Shown here one piece after another: positions 1 through 6,873 of a DNA stretch of 64,000 nt. The notes beneath the pieces were generated by a model, which saw nothing but the letters and a program-made list of their open reading frames with translations, did no database searches and had not been told where the DNA came from. The translations under genes and the position numbers were made by a program. Position 1 is the first letter of the stretch. Each line of letters opens with the position of its first letter. This DNA comes from Mogibacterium sp. (GTDB lineage Bacteria > Bacillota > Clostridia > Peptostreptococcales > Anaerovoracaceae): contig JAFRKO010000025.1 of the NCBI GenBank assembly GCA_017431685.1, positions 1 through 64,000 on the forward strand, in the 5' to 3' direction.

Positions 1-2
1 AC

Positions 3-86
3 GTTCAGGAAAAAGAAGAAATAACTGACAGCACACGCAGTTGGCAGATCGACTTACACGTTGTACGTGTCACGCGAGGAGTGTAA
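3..86 (+). CDS. Possible 3' end of an unidentified gene
   Basis: One frame is open from base 3 to a TAA at 84-86 and would encode a 27-residue tail ending in ...VRVTRGV. It stops 24 bases before a strong terminator, as a real gene end would. I do not recognise the sequence. Against it, the same stretch contains a 7-bp stem (53-59 with 81-87) and a GGGC/GCCC hairpin (about 88-98), so it could instead be the 3' part of a structured RNA. Confidence 0.25.
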   Translation, partial: VQEKEEITDSTRSWQIDLHVVRVTRGV

Positions 87-110
87 GGGCTATGCCCGTA
101 AAAAGAACAA

Positions 111-140
111 CCCCGCGTTTGACGCGGGGATGTGTTTTTT
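111..140 (+). terminator. Rho-independent terminator, probably bidirectional
   Basis: CCCCGCG (111-117) pairs with CGCGGGG (123-129) around a TTTGA loop and is followed by TGTGTTTTTT. On the other strand the same stem is followed by a T-rich stretch, so it may also stop the LysR transcript. The rest of 141-321 holds only a second imperfect hairpin (about 143-178) and no convincing gene. Confidence 0.8.
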
Positions 141-321
141 GTCAGGAGAAAACTCCACGGCTTGCGTGGGTTCCTCCTCATAACAAGTCCGCTCCTTTGC
201 CATTATAGTGTTCTCTTTCAAAGAAATCCCCGGAAGCCTTCCATAGGTCCATTGTCTATACACTTGGCTGCTCTGGACATACTCTGAGCCAGGCTGGCAT
301 TTTCTATCTGTAAAGGTTTTT

Positions 322-1197
322 TTATCTGAACGATTTGCTTATTTTAGTGAAGAATTTCTGAGCGATCGGAGTTAATGTGCCATACTTATTCCAGATAAGA
401 TAAAGACTGGTCTCCTGCATGGGCTCAAGAGGAATGAATGTGAGCCCGCTTTCAGGTGAGCAGTCTATAAGATGCCTGAATGTCAGCAATAATCCCAGAC
501 CCTCAAGCGCGAACATCGATCCGTTATAAGAGAGCCTGAACGTTCCTGCCAGGCTAAGCTCATCCCATCTCTCACCGGCCCACTCTTTGATTTCATAATT
601 CCAGCTCTGCTCAGAACAGAAAAGAGGCTGGCCGATCAGATCATCCAGGAGGATACAATTTCTTGAAGCAAGAGGATGATCTCTTGTCATAACGACGCCC
701 CAGATATCATTTTCAGGGAACTCAACATAATCATATTTCTCCGGATCCGGGGTCTCGCAGAGAACGGCAAAATCCAGAAGGCCTTTGTCGAGTTTTTCAG
801 TGACCTGCTCAGTATCACCGCTGGTAATGTGATATCTGAGGTCCGGGTAAATGGCTTTGAATTCTCTGATCTGCCGTGCAAGATGCCTTATCTGATAGGA
901 CTCCGCCAGGCCGAAATATATGTCGCCTCCTGTCAGATCATCAAGTGATACAAATTCCTGCTCGATCTTGTCAGCCATCGCGACGAGATCCGCTGCTCTG
1001 TCTCTGAGAAGCAGGCCTTCATCTGTCAGCTTTATGCTGAAGCTTTTTCTCGTGAAGAGCTTCTTTCCAAGTTCTTCTTCCAGCAATTTCAATGTCTTGG
1101 ACAAAGTCGGCTGCGATACGTGCAGCATCTCCGATGCTCTCGTCATGTTCTCTTCTCTCGCTACTGCAAGGAAATATCTGAGATGTCTGATTTCCAT
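322..1197 (-). CDS. LysR-family transcriptional regulator
   Basis: A 291-residue protein of normal LysR length. The N-terminal winged helix-turn-helix spans about residues 1-60, starting MEIRHLRYFLAVAREENMTRASEML, with the recognition helix around SQPTLSKTLKLLEEELG. The remainder is a periplasmic-binding-like effector domain. It is transcribed divergently from the small protein, alpha/beta hydrolase and cyclophilin-fold lipoprotein at 1290-3051, which are its likely targets. An 8-bp perfect inverted repeat lies in the shared intergenic region. The effector cannot be read from sequence. Confidence 0.92.
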   Translation of the reverse strand: MEIRHLRYFLAVAREENMTRASEMLHVSQPTLSKTLKLLEEELGKKLFTRKSFSIKLTDEGLLLRDRAADLVAMADKIEQEFVSLDDLTGGDIYFGLAESYQIRHLARQIREFKAIYPDLRYHITSGDTEQVTEKLDKGLLDFAVLCETPDPEKYDYVEFPENDIWGVVMTRDHPLASRNCILLDDLIGQPLFCSEQSWNYEIKEWAGERWDELSLAGTFRLSYNGSMFALEGLGLLLTFRHLIDCSPESGLTFIPLEPMQETSLYLIWNKYGTLTPIAQKFFTKISKSFR

Positions 1198-1222
1198 GAT
1201 AAACTCCTTCGAATGACATTCT

Positions 1223-1264
1223 ATATTCGCATATCATACATTCATTATATTCATTAGCGAATAT
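1223..1264. promoter_or_regulatory. Inverted repeat between divergent genes, candidate LysR operator
   Basis: ATATTCGC (1223-1230) and GCGAATAT (1257-1264) are exact inverted copies separated by 26 bases, placed between the LysR gene and the divergent hydrolase operon. Long dyads in this position are typical of LysR binding regions. Assignment to this regulator is inferred from position. Confidence 0.5.
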
Positions 1265-1289
1265 CTCAACAACTGATTATTATTAAGTC

Positions 1290-1511
1290 ATGAAAGATAC
1301 AGAACTGGAAAAGATACTAAAAGCCATGCAGGAGGCGGGGTGCTCCGGCAAAGATACGGAGAGAGTCCGGAACATGCATAATGCCGGGCTTGATGATGAG
1401 ATCATACACTGTCTGCGCAAGTGCAGATGTGCTCTGATGGAGGATCTCCGTGATTCCCAGAGACGCGTAGACCGCATGGACCGGCTCATACGCATGACTG
1501 AAATCTACTGA
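1290..1511 (+). CDS. Small conserved charged protein
   Basis: A 73-residue soluble protein, rich in Lys, Arg, Asp and Glu with four Cys. The segment around RKCRCALMEDLRDSQRRVDRMDRLIR resembles a family of small Clostridia proteins often found next to oxidoreductases or hydrolases under MerR or LysR control; I know no function. It lies 24 bases upstream of the alpha/beta hydrolase, so the two are probably co-transcribed. The ribosome site before the ATG is weak. Reality is supported by its operon position and by family resemblance. Confidence 0.7.
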   Translation: MKDTELEKILKAMQEAGCSGKDTERVRNMHNAGLDDEIIHCLRKCRCALMEDLRDSQRRVDRMDRLIRMTEIY

Positions 1512-1535
1512 AACATTAATAAGGAGAAGACTGAA

Positions 1536-2537
1536 ATGATAAAGACTGAAAATCTGAAACTCGTACAGGAATGGGACAAAACTTTCGCAAAGAGCGATAA
1601 AGTGGAGCATAATAAGGTAACTTTCGCCAACCGTTACGGCATCACTCTTGCAGCAGATATGTATGTACCGAAGAATGCAGAGGGAAAACTCCCTGCAATA
1701 GCAGTCAGCGGACCTTTCGGCGCAGTCAAGGAGCAGTGCTCAGGACTCTACGCGCAGACAATGGCAGAAAGAGGATTCCTGACGATCGCGTTCGATCCTT
1801 CATTCACAGGAGAGAGCGGCGGACAGCCGAGATTCATGGCTTCCCCGGATATCAATACCGAGGACTTCATGGCAGCAGTAGATTTTCTTTCGCTTTGCGA
1901 CAAGGTCGATCCTGACCGTATCGGTATAATCGGTATCTGCGGATGGGGCGGCATGGCTATCAATGCTGCAGCACTAGATACAAGAGTAAAGGCAACAGCG
2001 GCAATGACGATGTATGATATGACGAGAGTCAACGCAAAGGGTTACTTCGATTCGCAGGACAGCGAGGAAGACCGTTACAATGCCAAGGCCGCGATGAACG
2101 CGCAGAGGATCAAAGACTATGCGGCAGGTGAGTATACGCTCGGCGGCGGTGTAGTTGATCCGCTTCCTGAGGACGCGCCGCTCTTCGTAGCTGATTACTA
2201 TGATTACTACAAGACTGACAGGGGATATCACGCAAGATCACTGAACTCCAACGGCGGGTGGAACGTCATCGGATGCGAGTCGTTCATAAACCAGCCGATC
2301 CTCATGTACAGCAACGAGATCCGCAGCGCCGTGCTCATCGTGCATGGAACAAAGGCACATTCCTTCTACTTCGGCAAGGATGCCTATGACAATATGATCA
2401 ATGGAAATAAATACACTGATAACAAGGAGTTCATGCCTATCGAAGGTGCTGTACATACAGACCTCTATGACGGCGGAGAGAAGAAGGTCATTCCGTGGGA
2501 CAAGCTGGAATTGTTCTTCGGAAAATATCTTAAATAA
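1536..2537 (+). CDS. Alpha/beta hydrolase (YcjY/dienelactone-hydrolase-like)
   Basis: A 333-residue cytoplasmic alpha/beta hydrolase. The oxyanion strand region (PAIAVSGPFGAVKEQ) is followed by the nucleophile elbow GICGWGG near residues 133-139. Here the nucleophile appears to be Cys, as in dienelactone-hydrolase-like and YcjY proteins, rather than Ser. A late His in GAVHTDLYD (about residue 310) would complete the triad. The start has a good AAGGAGAAG site. The gene sits between a small conserved protein and a lipoprotein in one operon under the divergent LysR regulator. The substrate is unknown. Confidence 0.85.
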   Translation: MIKTENLKLVQEWDKTFAKSDKVEHNKVTFANRYGITLAADMYVPKNAEGKLPAIAVSGPFGAVKEQCSGLYAQTMAERGFLTIAFDPSFTGESGGQPRFMASPDINTEDFMAAVDFLSLCDKVDPDRIGIIGICGWGGMAINAAALDTRVKATAAMTMYDMTRVNAKGYFDSQDSEEDRYNAKAAMNAQRIKDYAAGEYTLGGGVVDPLPEDAPLFVADYYDYYKTDRGYHARSLNSNGGWNVIGCESFINQPILMYSNEIRSAVLIVHGTKAHSFYFGKDAYDNMINGNKYTDNKEFMPIEGAVHTDLYDGGEKKVIPWDKLELFFGKYLK

Positions 2538-2541
2538 GAAT

Positions 2542-3051
2542 ATGGATAAAAAGATGAAGAGAATTCTGGGGCTGATAATGATGTGCATCCTGCTGGCAGT
2601 AATGCCGGCGGGATGTTCTGCGCCTGAAACATCTGAAGGGACAGGGACATCTGATACAGCGGACATGGAGAATAATACTGAGAAGGAGATCGTTGAAATG
2701 AAGATGACTGTTAGCGGCACAGCTGTGGATGTGGATTGGGAAGACAACGAAAGCGTTGCGGCGCTCAGGGATCTTGCAGGTGAAAAGCCACTTACGATCC
2801 GGATGTCGATGTATGGCGGCTTTGAACAGGTCGGCTCAATCGGATCAGACTTGCCGAAAAATGATGTGCAGACGACCACTTCAGCCGGAGATATTGTTCT
2901 GTATTCCGGCAATCAGATCGTGGTATTCTACGGAAGCAATTCCTGGGCATATACCCGTTTGGGGCGTATAACAGATCAGGATACCGCAGAAATGAAAGAT
3001 TTGCTGGGCAACGGAGACGTGACGATAACAATAAGCATGGAAAACAAATAG
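2542..3051 (+). CDS. Cyclophilin-like-fold lipoprotein
   Basis: Starting at the ATG at 2542 gives a 169-residue lipoprotein with a basic N-terminus, a hydrophobic core and a lipobox LAVMPAGC with the lipidated Cys at residue 25. The C-terminal 110 residues (from MKMTVSGTAVDVDW to the end) match the cyclophilin-like family 2 fold (PF18050 type), with segments GGFEQVGSIG and GDIVLYSGNQIVVFYG. It lies 4 bases after the hydrolase. Related proteins occur beside hydrolases and reductases under LysR control. Isomerase activity should not be assumed because this family lacks the classical cyclophilin catalytic pattern. Confidence 0.85.
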   Translation: MDKKMKRILGLIMMCILLAVMPAGCSAPETSEGTGTSDTADMENNTEKEIVEMKMTVSGTAVDVDWEDNESVAALRDLAGEKPLTIRMSMYGGFEQVGSIGSDLPKNDVQTTTSAGDIVLYSGNQIVVFYGSNSWAYTRLGRITDQDTAEMKDLLGNGDVTITISMENK

Positions 3052-3071
3052 AGAATGATCAAAGGGTTAGG

Positions 3072-3080
3072 TGCTATAAT
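3072..3080 (+). promoter_or_regulatory. Extended -10 promoter for glycerate kinase
   Basis: TGCTATAAT (3072-3080) is a perfect -10 with the TGn extension, 36 bases before the glycerate kinase ATG. No good -35 is seen at the expected spacing. Confidence 0.6.
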
Positions 3081-3116
3081 CAGATCAGCATTTGTGCACC
3101 ATAAGGAGAAACCCAA

Positions 3117-4253
3117 ATGAAACTCTTATTTGCATCCGACTCATTTAAAGGGAGTCTGACAAGCGAAAAAACCGTAGAATTGCTCAGCAAGGCTGCCAGG
3201 GAAGTATTCAGCGAGTGTGAATGCTCCGGCGTTCCGGTCGCTGACGGCGGCGAAGGAACTGTTGAAGCGGTAATTGCTGCTGAACATGGTGAGCTGGTGA
3301 CTCTGACTGTTCACGGTCCGCTCATGGAAGAAACCGAAAGTTTTTACGGGATCTTTGACGGAGACAAGGCAGTCATAGAAATGGCTGCCGCTTCAGGATT
3401 GCCAATGGTGCCTGAAGAACTGCGGAATCCGCTGAATACTACCACCTTCGGCACCGGTGAGCTTATACTGGATGCACTGAAACGGGGCTATCGTGATATC
3501 TCGATAGCTATCGGCGGCTCAGCAACCAATGACGGGGGTATGGGCTGTGCCAGAGCGCTTGGCGTAAAATTCCTGGATCAGGATGGAAATGAACTCGAAG
3601 GCTTCGGGCGCGATCTCGCCAAAGTGGCAGCAATCGATATTTCCTGCCTGGATAAGCGTGTAAAAGACTCGAAGATCACTGTAATGTGCGATGTAACAAA
3701 TCCTCTCTGCGGAAAGGATGGAGCCACCCGGACCTTCGGAAAGCAGAAAGGCGCAACTCCGGCAATCCAGGAAGAGCTTGAAAAGGGCATGTGCATCTAT
3801 CGCGATGTTATAAGGGAAACTTTCGGTATGGACTGTGATGAGATTCCGGGTACAGGAGCTGCAGGCGGGCTCGGCGCAGCTCTCATGGTGTTTCTCGGAG
3901 GAGAGCTGAAGTCCGGTATTGAGACCGTACTGGATCTTATCAGGTTTGACGAGCGCCTCGAGGGTGTTGATCTCGTCGTAACAGGAGAAGGACGTACCGA
4001 CTGGCAAAGTTGCTTCGGTAAAGTAATGCAGGGTGTTGGTATGCGGGCTAAGGCGAAAGGCGTCCCTGCTCTGGGACTCTCCGGTTCGCTGGGAAAAAAT
4101 GCGATGGATATCTGCGGCTGCGGCATATCCTCCCTCATGACGACGGTGAACGCACCGATGCCTCTTAGTGAGGCGCTGGAACGGGCAGAAGAGCTCTACT
4201 ATGAGGGAGCTCTCCGGATGTTCCGTTTTGTCAGAACAGGGATGGAAATATAA
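3117..4253 (+). CDS. glxK: Glycerate kinase (GlxK/GarK family)
   Basis: A 378-residue protein of the full length expected for glycerate 2-kinase, which phosphorylates D-glycerate with ATP and feeds it into lower glycolysis. Characteristic segments are the N-terminal ASDSFKGSLTS, the VADGGEGTVEA motif near residue 40, GGSATNDGGMGCARALG near residue 130 and GAAGGLGAAL near residue 245. The start follows AAGGAGAAACCCAA. It appears monocistronic with its own extended -10 promoter. A Gly/Met-rich reading frame follows directly after its stop codon in the same frame. Confidence 0.95.
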   Translation: MKLLFASDSFKGSLTSEKTVELLSKAAREVFSECECSGVPVADGGEGTVEAVIAAEHGELVTLTVHGPLMEETESFYGIFDGDKAVIEMAAASGLPMVPEELRNPLNTTTFGTGELILDALKRGYRDISIAIGGSATNDGGMGCARALGVKFLDQDGNELEGFGRDLAKVAAIDISCLDKRVKDSKITVMCDVTNPLCGKDGATRTFGKQKGATPAIQEELEKGMCIYRDVIRETFGMDCDEIPGTGAAGGLGAALMVFLGGELKSGIETVLDLIRFDERLEGVDLVVTGEGRTDWQSCFGKVMQGVGMRAKAKGVPALGLSGSLGKNAMDICGCGISSLMTTVNAPMPLSEALERAEELYYEGALRMFRFVRTGMEI

Positions 4254-4268
4254 GGCGGCGAAAACCCT

Positions 4269-4406
4269 ATGGCTGCAATGATGGGCGGCGGTGCCGGCGG
4301 CGAAGGCGGCGAAAATCCTATGGCCGGAATGATGAGCATGTTCAGCGGCATGATGGGCGGCGGTGAAAAGAAAGAAGCTGTCGAAGAAGATAAGAAAGAA
4401 GAATAA
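4269..4406 (+). CDS. Gly/Met-rich small ORF, possibly a gene-tail remnant
   Basis: A 45-residue frame from the ATG at 4269 to TAA at 4404-4406. It is in the same frame as glycerate kinase and open from directly after that stop codon. The peptide is Gly/Met-rich (AAMMGGGAGG, GMMSMFSGMMGGG) and ends in a charged KKEAVEEDKKEE tail. Two near-identical 30-base units (4254-4283 and 4305-4334) encode GGENPMA(A/G)MM. The ribosome site is poor. It may be a translated small protein or the transplanted 3' end of another gene. I do not recognise its parent. Confidence 0.4.
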   Translation: MAAMMGGGAGGEGGENPMAGMMSMFSGMMGGGEKKEAVEEDKKEE

Positions 4407-4436
4407 TAAACAAGTACCGGAATGTGCTATGCAAAA

Positions 4437-4463
4437 GGGAGAGGCGATTTGCCTCTCCCCTTT
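4437..4463. terminator. Bidirectional terminator
   Basis: GGGAGAGGC (4437-4445) pairs with GCCTCTCCC (4451-4459), flanked by A-rich and T-rich sequence. It separates the glycerate kinase region from the convergent GH32 gene. Confidence 0.8.
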
Positions 4464-4469
4464 ATTTGA

Positions 4470-5807
4470 TTACTCTTCAGATGATTCGTATATTGTCCCC
4501 ACTTTACCGGTCATATGATCCTGAAGGTTATAGACTGCGTTTGTCAGACAGTATTTGCCGTCATCCACGTATATCTCAATGATGTTTGGCTCTACAATGA
4601 TCGAAAGCTTATATTCACTGCTGTATGCCGGCACCGTGAAGCTGGTTGGAAGTTTAGCTCCTTTTACAAATACATTGTCGCGATTGGTGTGAATCGTATT
4701 ATCCTCCATCCAGATTCTGTAACCACCGATATCAATGGAATCACCGTTGGTGATTTTCGTCTCCATGAACCATGGCTTTTCGCGGCCGGCCTTAAAAGAG
4801 CTCATTTCCTTATCTGAAAGCTCTTTATCAAAGTATTTCAGCACATTCGGGTGGATCCTGTAATAGAAACAGCCATCAACATAATCAATTACACGAGGCA
4901 CGCACATCATACCGTTCCACGGCTTCTTATCCGATGGCATTTTTGCCTCCTCAGGCATACGGAGCCATACCACCATTACACGGCGGCCTTCCTCATCGAT
5001 GCAGGACTGAGTTGCGTAAAGATCTTTTCCGTGGTCTATGAACTCAAATTCGCCGAGATTGCTCAGCTTACAGGTTTCCGGATCAAAATCCACGGTACCG
5101 ATCATGGACTGAGCTGTATATCCCGCAGTTTTAGGGACGATATACATCGGAGAAATCAGGAATATGTGCTGATCGCCTATTTTGAAAATATCCGGACATT
5201 CCAGTATGCGTCCAAACTTTTTATCCGTCAGAACAGATTTTATTTCCCAATTCTTTGCGTCGTCACTCTGCAGGATTATTACACGGCCCTTTTTCATTTT
5301 GTATGTACTTCCCAGAGCCATGTAGTATTTGCCGTTTTCTTCCCATACTTTCGGGTCTCTTGTATGGTTGAAGTACGCCACATCATCGTCGTAAATGACA
5401 GGGAGTATGATTTTCTTGCCGCCATAGTTATCAAAGGTCATGCCATCCGGAGATTTCATCATGACCTGAGTGCATTCGTAAACGTCGTTAAGGGAAACGT
5501 GACTGTTTTCACGCTCAGATGCATAATAACGGACGCCGGTATAATAGATAAGCATTTCGCCATTCAGCTCAAAAGTGCTTCCCGAGAAGATACCATTCGC
5601 GTCAAAATGCTTTGTCGGGAAGATAGCAACTCCGAGATGCTCCCAGTGAACCAGATCTTTACTGACCGCATGTCCCCAGTGCATGGTTCCCCAGCGGGTT
5701 GCAAATGGAAAATGCTGATAAAACAGGTGGTACTGACCGTTAAAATATATGAATCCATTCGGGTCATTCAGCCAGCTTCCCGGTGCTTTTAAATGTAATG
5801 TATCCAT
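4470..5807 (-). CDS. GH32 beta-fructofuranosidase / sucrose-6-phosphate hydrolase
   Basis: A 445-residue cytoplasmic GH32 enzyme (no signal peptide) expected to cleave sucrose, sucrose-6-phosphate or short fructans. The nucleophile motif WLNDPNG is at residues 12-18, the transition-state RDP triad at about residue 151, and the acid/base EC-P-D motif (ECPDIF) near residue 202. It is a little shorter than typical ScrB (about 480), mostly in the C-terminal beta-sandwich. It starts 12 bases after an Rrf2 regulator on the same strand. No sucrose PTS or permease is adjacent, so the uptake route and phosphorylation state of the substrate are unknown. Confidence 0.9.
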   Translation of the reverse strand: MDTLHLKAPGSWLNDPNGFIYFNGQYHLFYQHFPFATRWGTMHWGHAVSKDLVHWEHLGVAIFPTKHFDANGIFSGSTFELNGEMLIYYTGVRYYASERENSHVSLNDVYECTQVMMKSPDGMTFDNYGGKKIILPVIYDDDVAYFNHTRDPKVWEENGKYYMALGSTYKMKKGRVIILQSDDAKNWEIKSVLTDKKFGRILECPDIFKIGDQHIFLISPMYIVPKTAGYTAQSMIGTVDFDPETCKLSNLGEFEFIDHGKDLYATQSCIDEEGRRVMVVWLRMPEEAKMPSDKKPWNGMMCVPRVIDYVDGCFYYRIHPNVLKYFDKELSDKEMSSFKAGREKPWFMETKITNGDSIDIGGYRIWMEDNTIHTNRDNVFVKGAKLPTSFTVPAYSSEYKLSIIVEPNIIEIYVDDGKYCLTNAVYNLQDHMTGKVGTIYESSEE

Positions 5808-5819
5808 TTAATACTCCTG

Positions 5820-6215
5820 TTAAAGCAGGTCGCTAAGTTTTTTACCGAAAAAGAAATCCCGGCTCATCTGATAATACTCCCTCCATAAAGGAAGCGTCAG
5901 ACATTCAGGAGCCCGCGGACAGACAGCAGCATCTTTTTCGAGGCATGCTACCGGTGAAAGAGTGCCCTCAAGGAGCTCAAGAATCTCGCCTACAGTATAA
6001 TCATCCGGCTTGCGGCTGAGCTTATAGCCGCCGCCTTTTCCGCTGACGCCTTCAAGCATGCCGCCTTTTACGAGATCTTTTACTATGATCTCAAGATACT
6101 TCTTGGATATCTCCTGCCTTGCTGCGATGTCCTTCAAAGGAACAAATTCACTTTTTCCCTGTTGTGCCAGATCAAGCATCACACGCAGAGCGTAACGCCC
6201 TTTTGTAGAAATCAT
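5820..6215 (-). CDS. Rrf2-family transcriptional regulator with three Cys
   Basis: A 131-residue Rrf2 protein beginning MISTKGRYALRVMLDLA, with the winged helix in residues 1-60 and the KGGGYKLSR wing after it. Cys91, Cys99 and Cys105 lie in the loop that holds the [2Fe-2S] cluster in IscR and the redox site in related proteins, so it may sense Fe-S or redox status; spacing differs from IscR. It is the first gene of an operon with the GH32 gene and has a GGAGG ribosome site. Rrf2 control of a fructosidase is unusual. Confidence 0.9.
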   Translation of the reverse strand: MISTKGRYALRVMLDLAQQGKSEFVPLKDIAARQEISKKYLEIIVKDLVKGGMLEGVSGKGGGYKLSRKPDDYTVGEILELLEGTLSPVACLEKDAAVCPRAPECLTLPLWREYYQMSRDFFFGKKLSDLL

Positions 6216-6253
6216 AGTCCTGAACCTCCGTTGACCTACTGTGTTTATATGTC

Positions 6254-6282
6254 ATTGTACTACGGGTGTCAGGTTTGTTCAA
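6254..6282 (-). promoter_or_regulatory. Promoter of the Rrf2-GH32 operon
   Basis: On the minus strand, TTGAAC (-35, plus 6277-6282) and TACAAT (-10, plus 6254-6259) are separated by 17 bases, 38 bases before the Rrf2 start codon. Confidence 0.65.
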
Positions 6283-6403
6283 CAAGGCCATCAACCAATT
6301 TACATAGTAGGCGAATAGACGGTGGCCTGTATCGCAAACGCTCTGGACTGCGGAGGAACGCTTTACATAAATGAAAGCATACGTTCTGTAAAGAAAAACC
6401 TGT

Positions 6404-6562
6404 CTATCCTTCAATTATTTTGATTACTTCTCCGATGTACAGTGTGTGAGGTTCCTCCGGAGTGTAAAAATCCTTTACTACTTCCGCAGGCATATGCGTA
6501 GTCAGCATATCGGCACGGTAGATCCTGCGGCAGAGGAATGTTATTTCTGTTGCTTTTCGTGA
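6404..6562 (-). pseudogene. C-terminal remnant of a flavin reductase family protein
   Basis: Minus-strand frame from just after a TGA (plus 6563-6565) to TAG (6404-6406) encodes about 52 residues containing TFLCRRIYRAD, VVKDFYTPEEPHTLYIGEV and IKIIEG. This order (Cys-Arg-Arg-x-Tyr, then F-Y, then H-x-L/M-Y-I-G-E) is the normal C-terminus of flavin reductase/flavoredoxin-like FMN-binding proteins of Clostridia. The N-terminal two thirds are absent and there is no start, so this is a decayed gene. The rest of 6216-6795 shows no other gene, only short inverted repeats. Confidence 0.65.
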
Positions 6563-6794
6563 TCAGGCAATAATTGCTGTTGATCTTCTTAATTATACAG
6601 GAGCGCATGGGGGGCAGCTATTATGATTAACAATTTTCCTTGTTTTTTATACAAAGTTTACAAATGGCAGGAGTGATGGTGACTGACCCCCTTTTGCTGT
6701 TTTAGCTGCCAGTCAATGCCGGGAGCGTATTTGCGCCGGAACTATAAATGATAGTTAAGGTGATGCGGAATATGTGTGCAGAATATAGCCCGCA

Positions 6795-6803
6795 TGTTAT
6801 ATA
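6795..6803 (+). promoter_or_regulatory. Extended -10 promoter upstream of hybrid kinase
   Basis: TGTTATAAT (6795-6803) is a consensus -10 with TGn extension, about 70 bases before the chosen kinase start at 6874. No good -35 is seen. Confidence 0.55.
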
Positions 6804-6873
6804 ATGTATTCGTATATTTATGTCGACCGGGATGAATGCAGGAACCGCGACTCGTTTTTCAGGAGATCAGAGC

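Noticed and set aside
4851-5792. Long plus-strand ORF (313 codons) across the GH32 gene
   Set aside because: It is antisense to a clear GH32 enzyme with all catalytic motifs; the translation shows no family resemblance.
6820-6873. Upstream start for the first hybrid kinase at 6820
   Set aside because: No ribosome site; it sits 17 bases from the -10 and the extra 18 residues would disrupt the normal short N-terminus before TM1.
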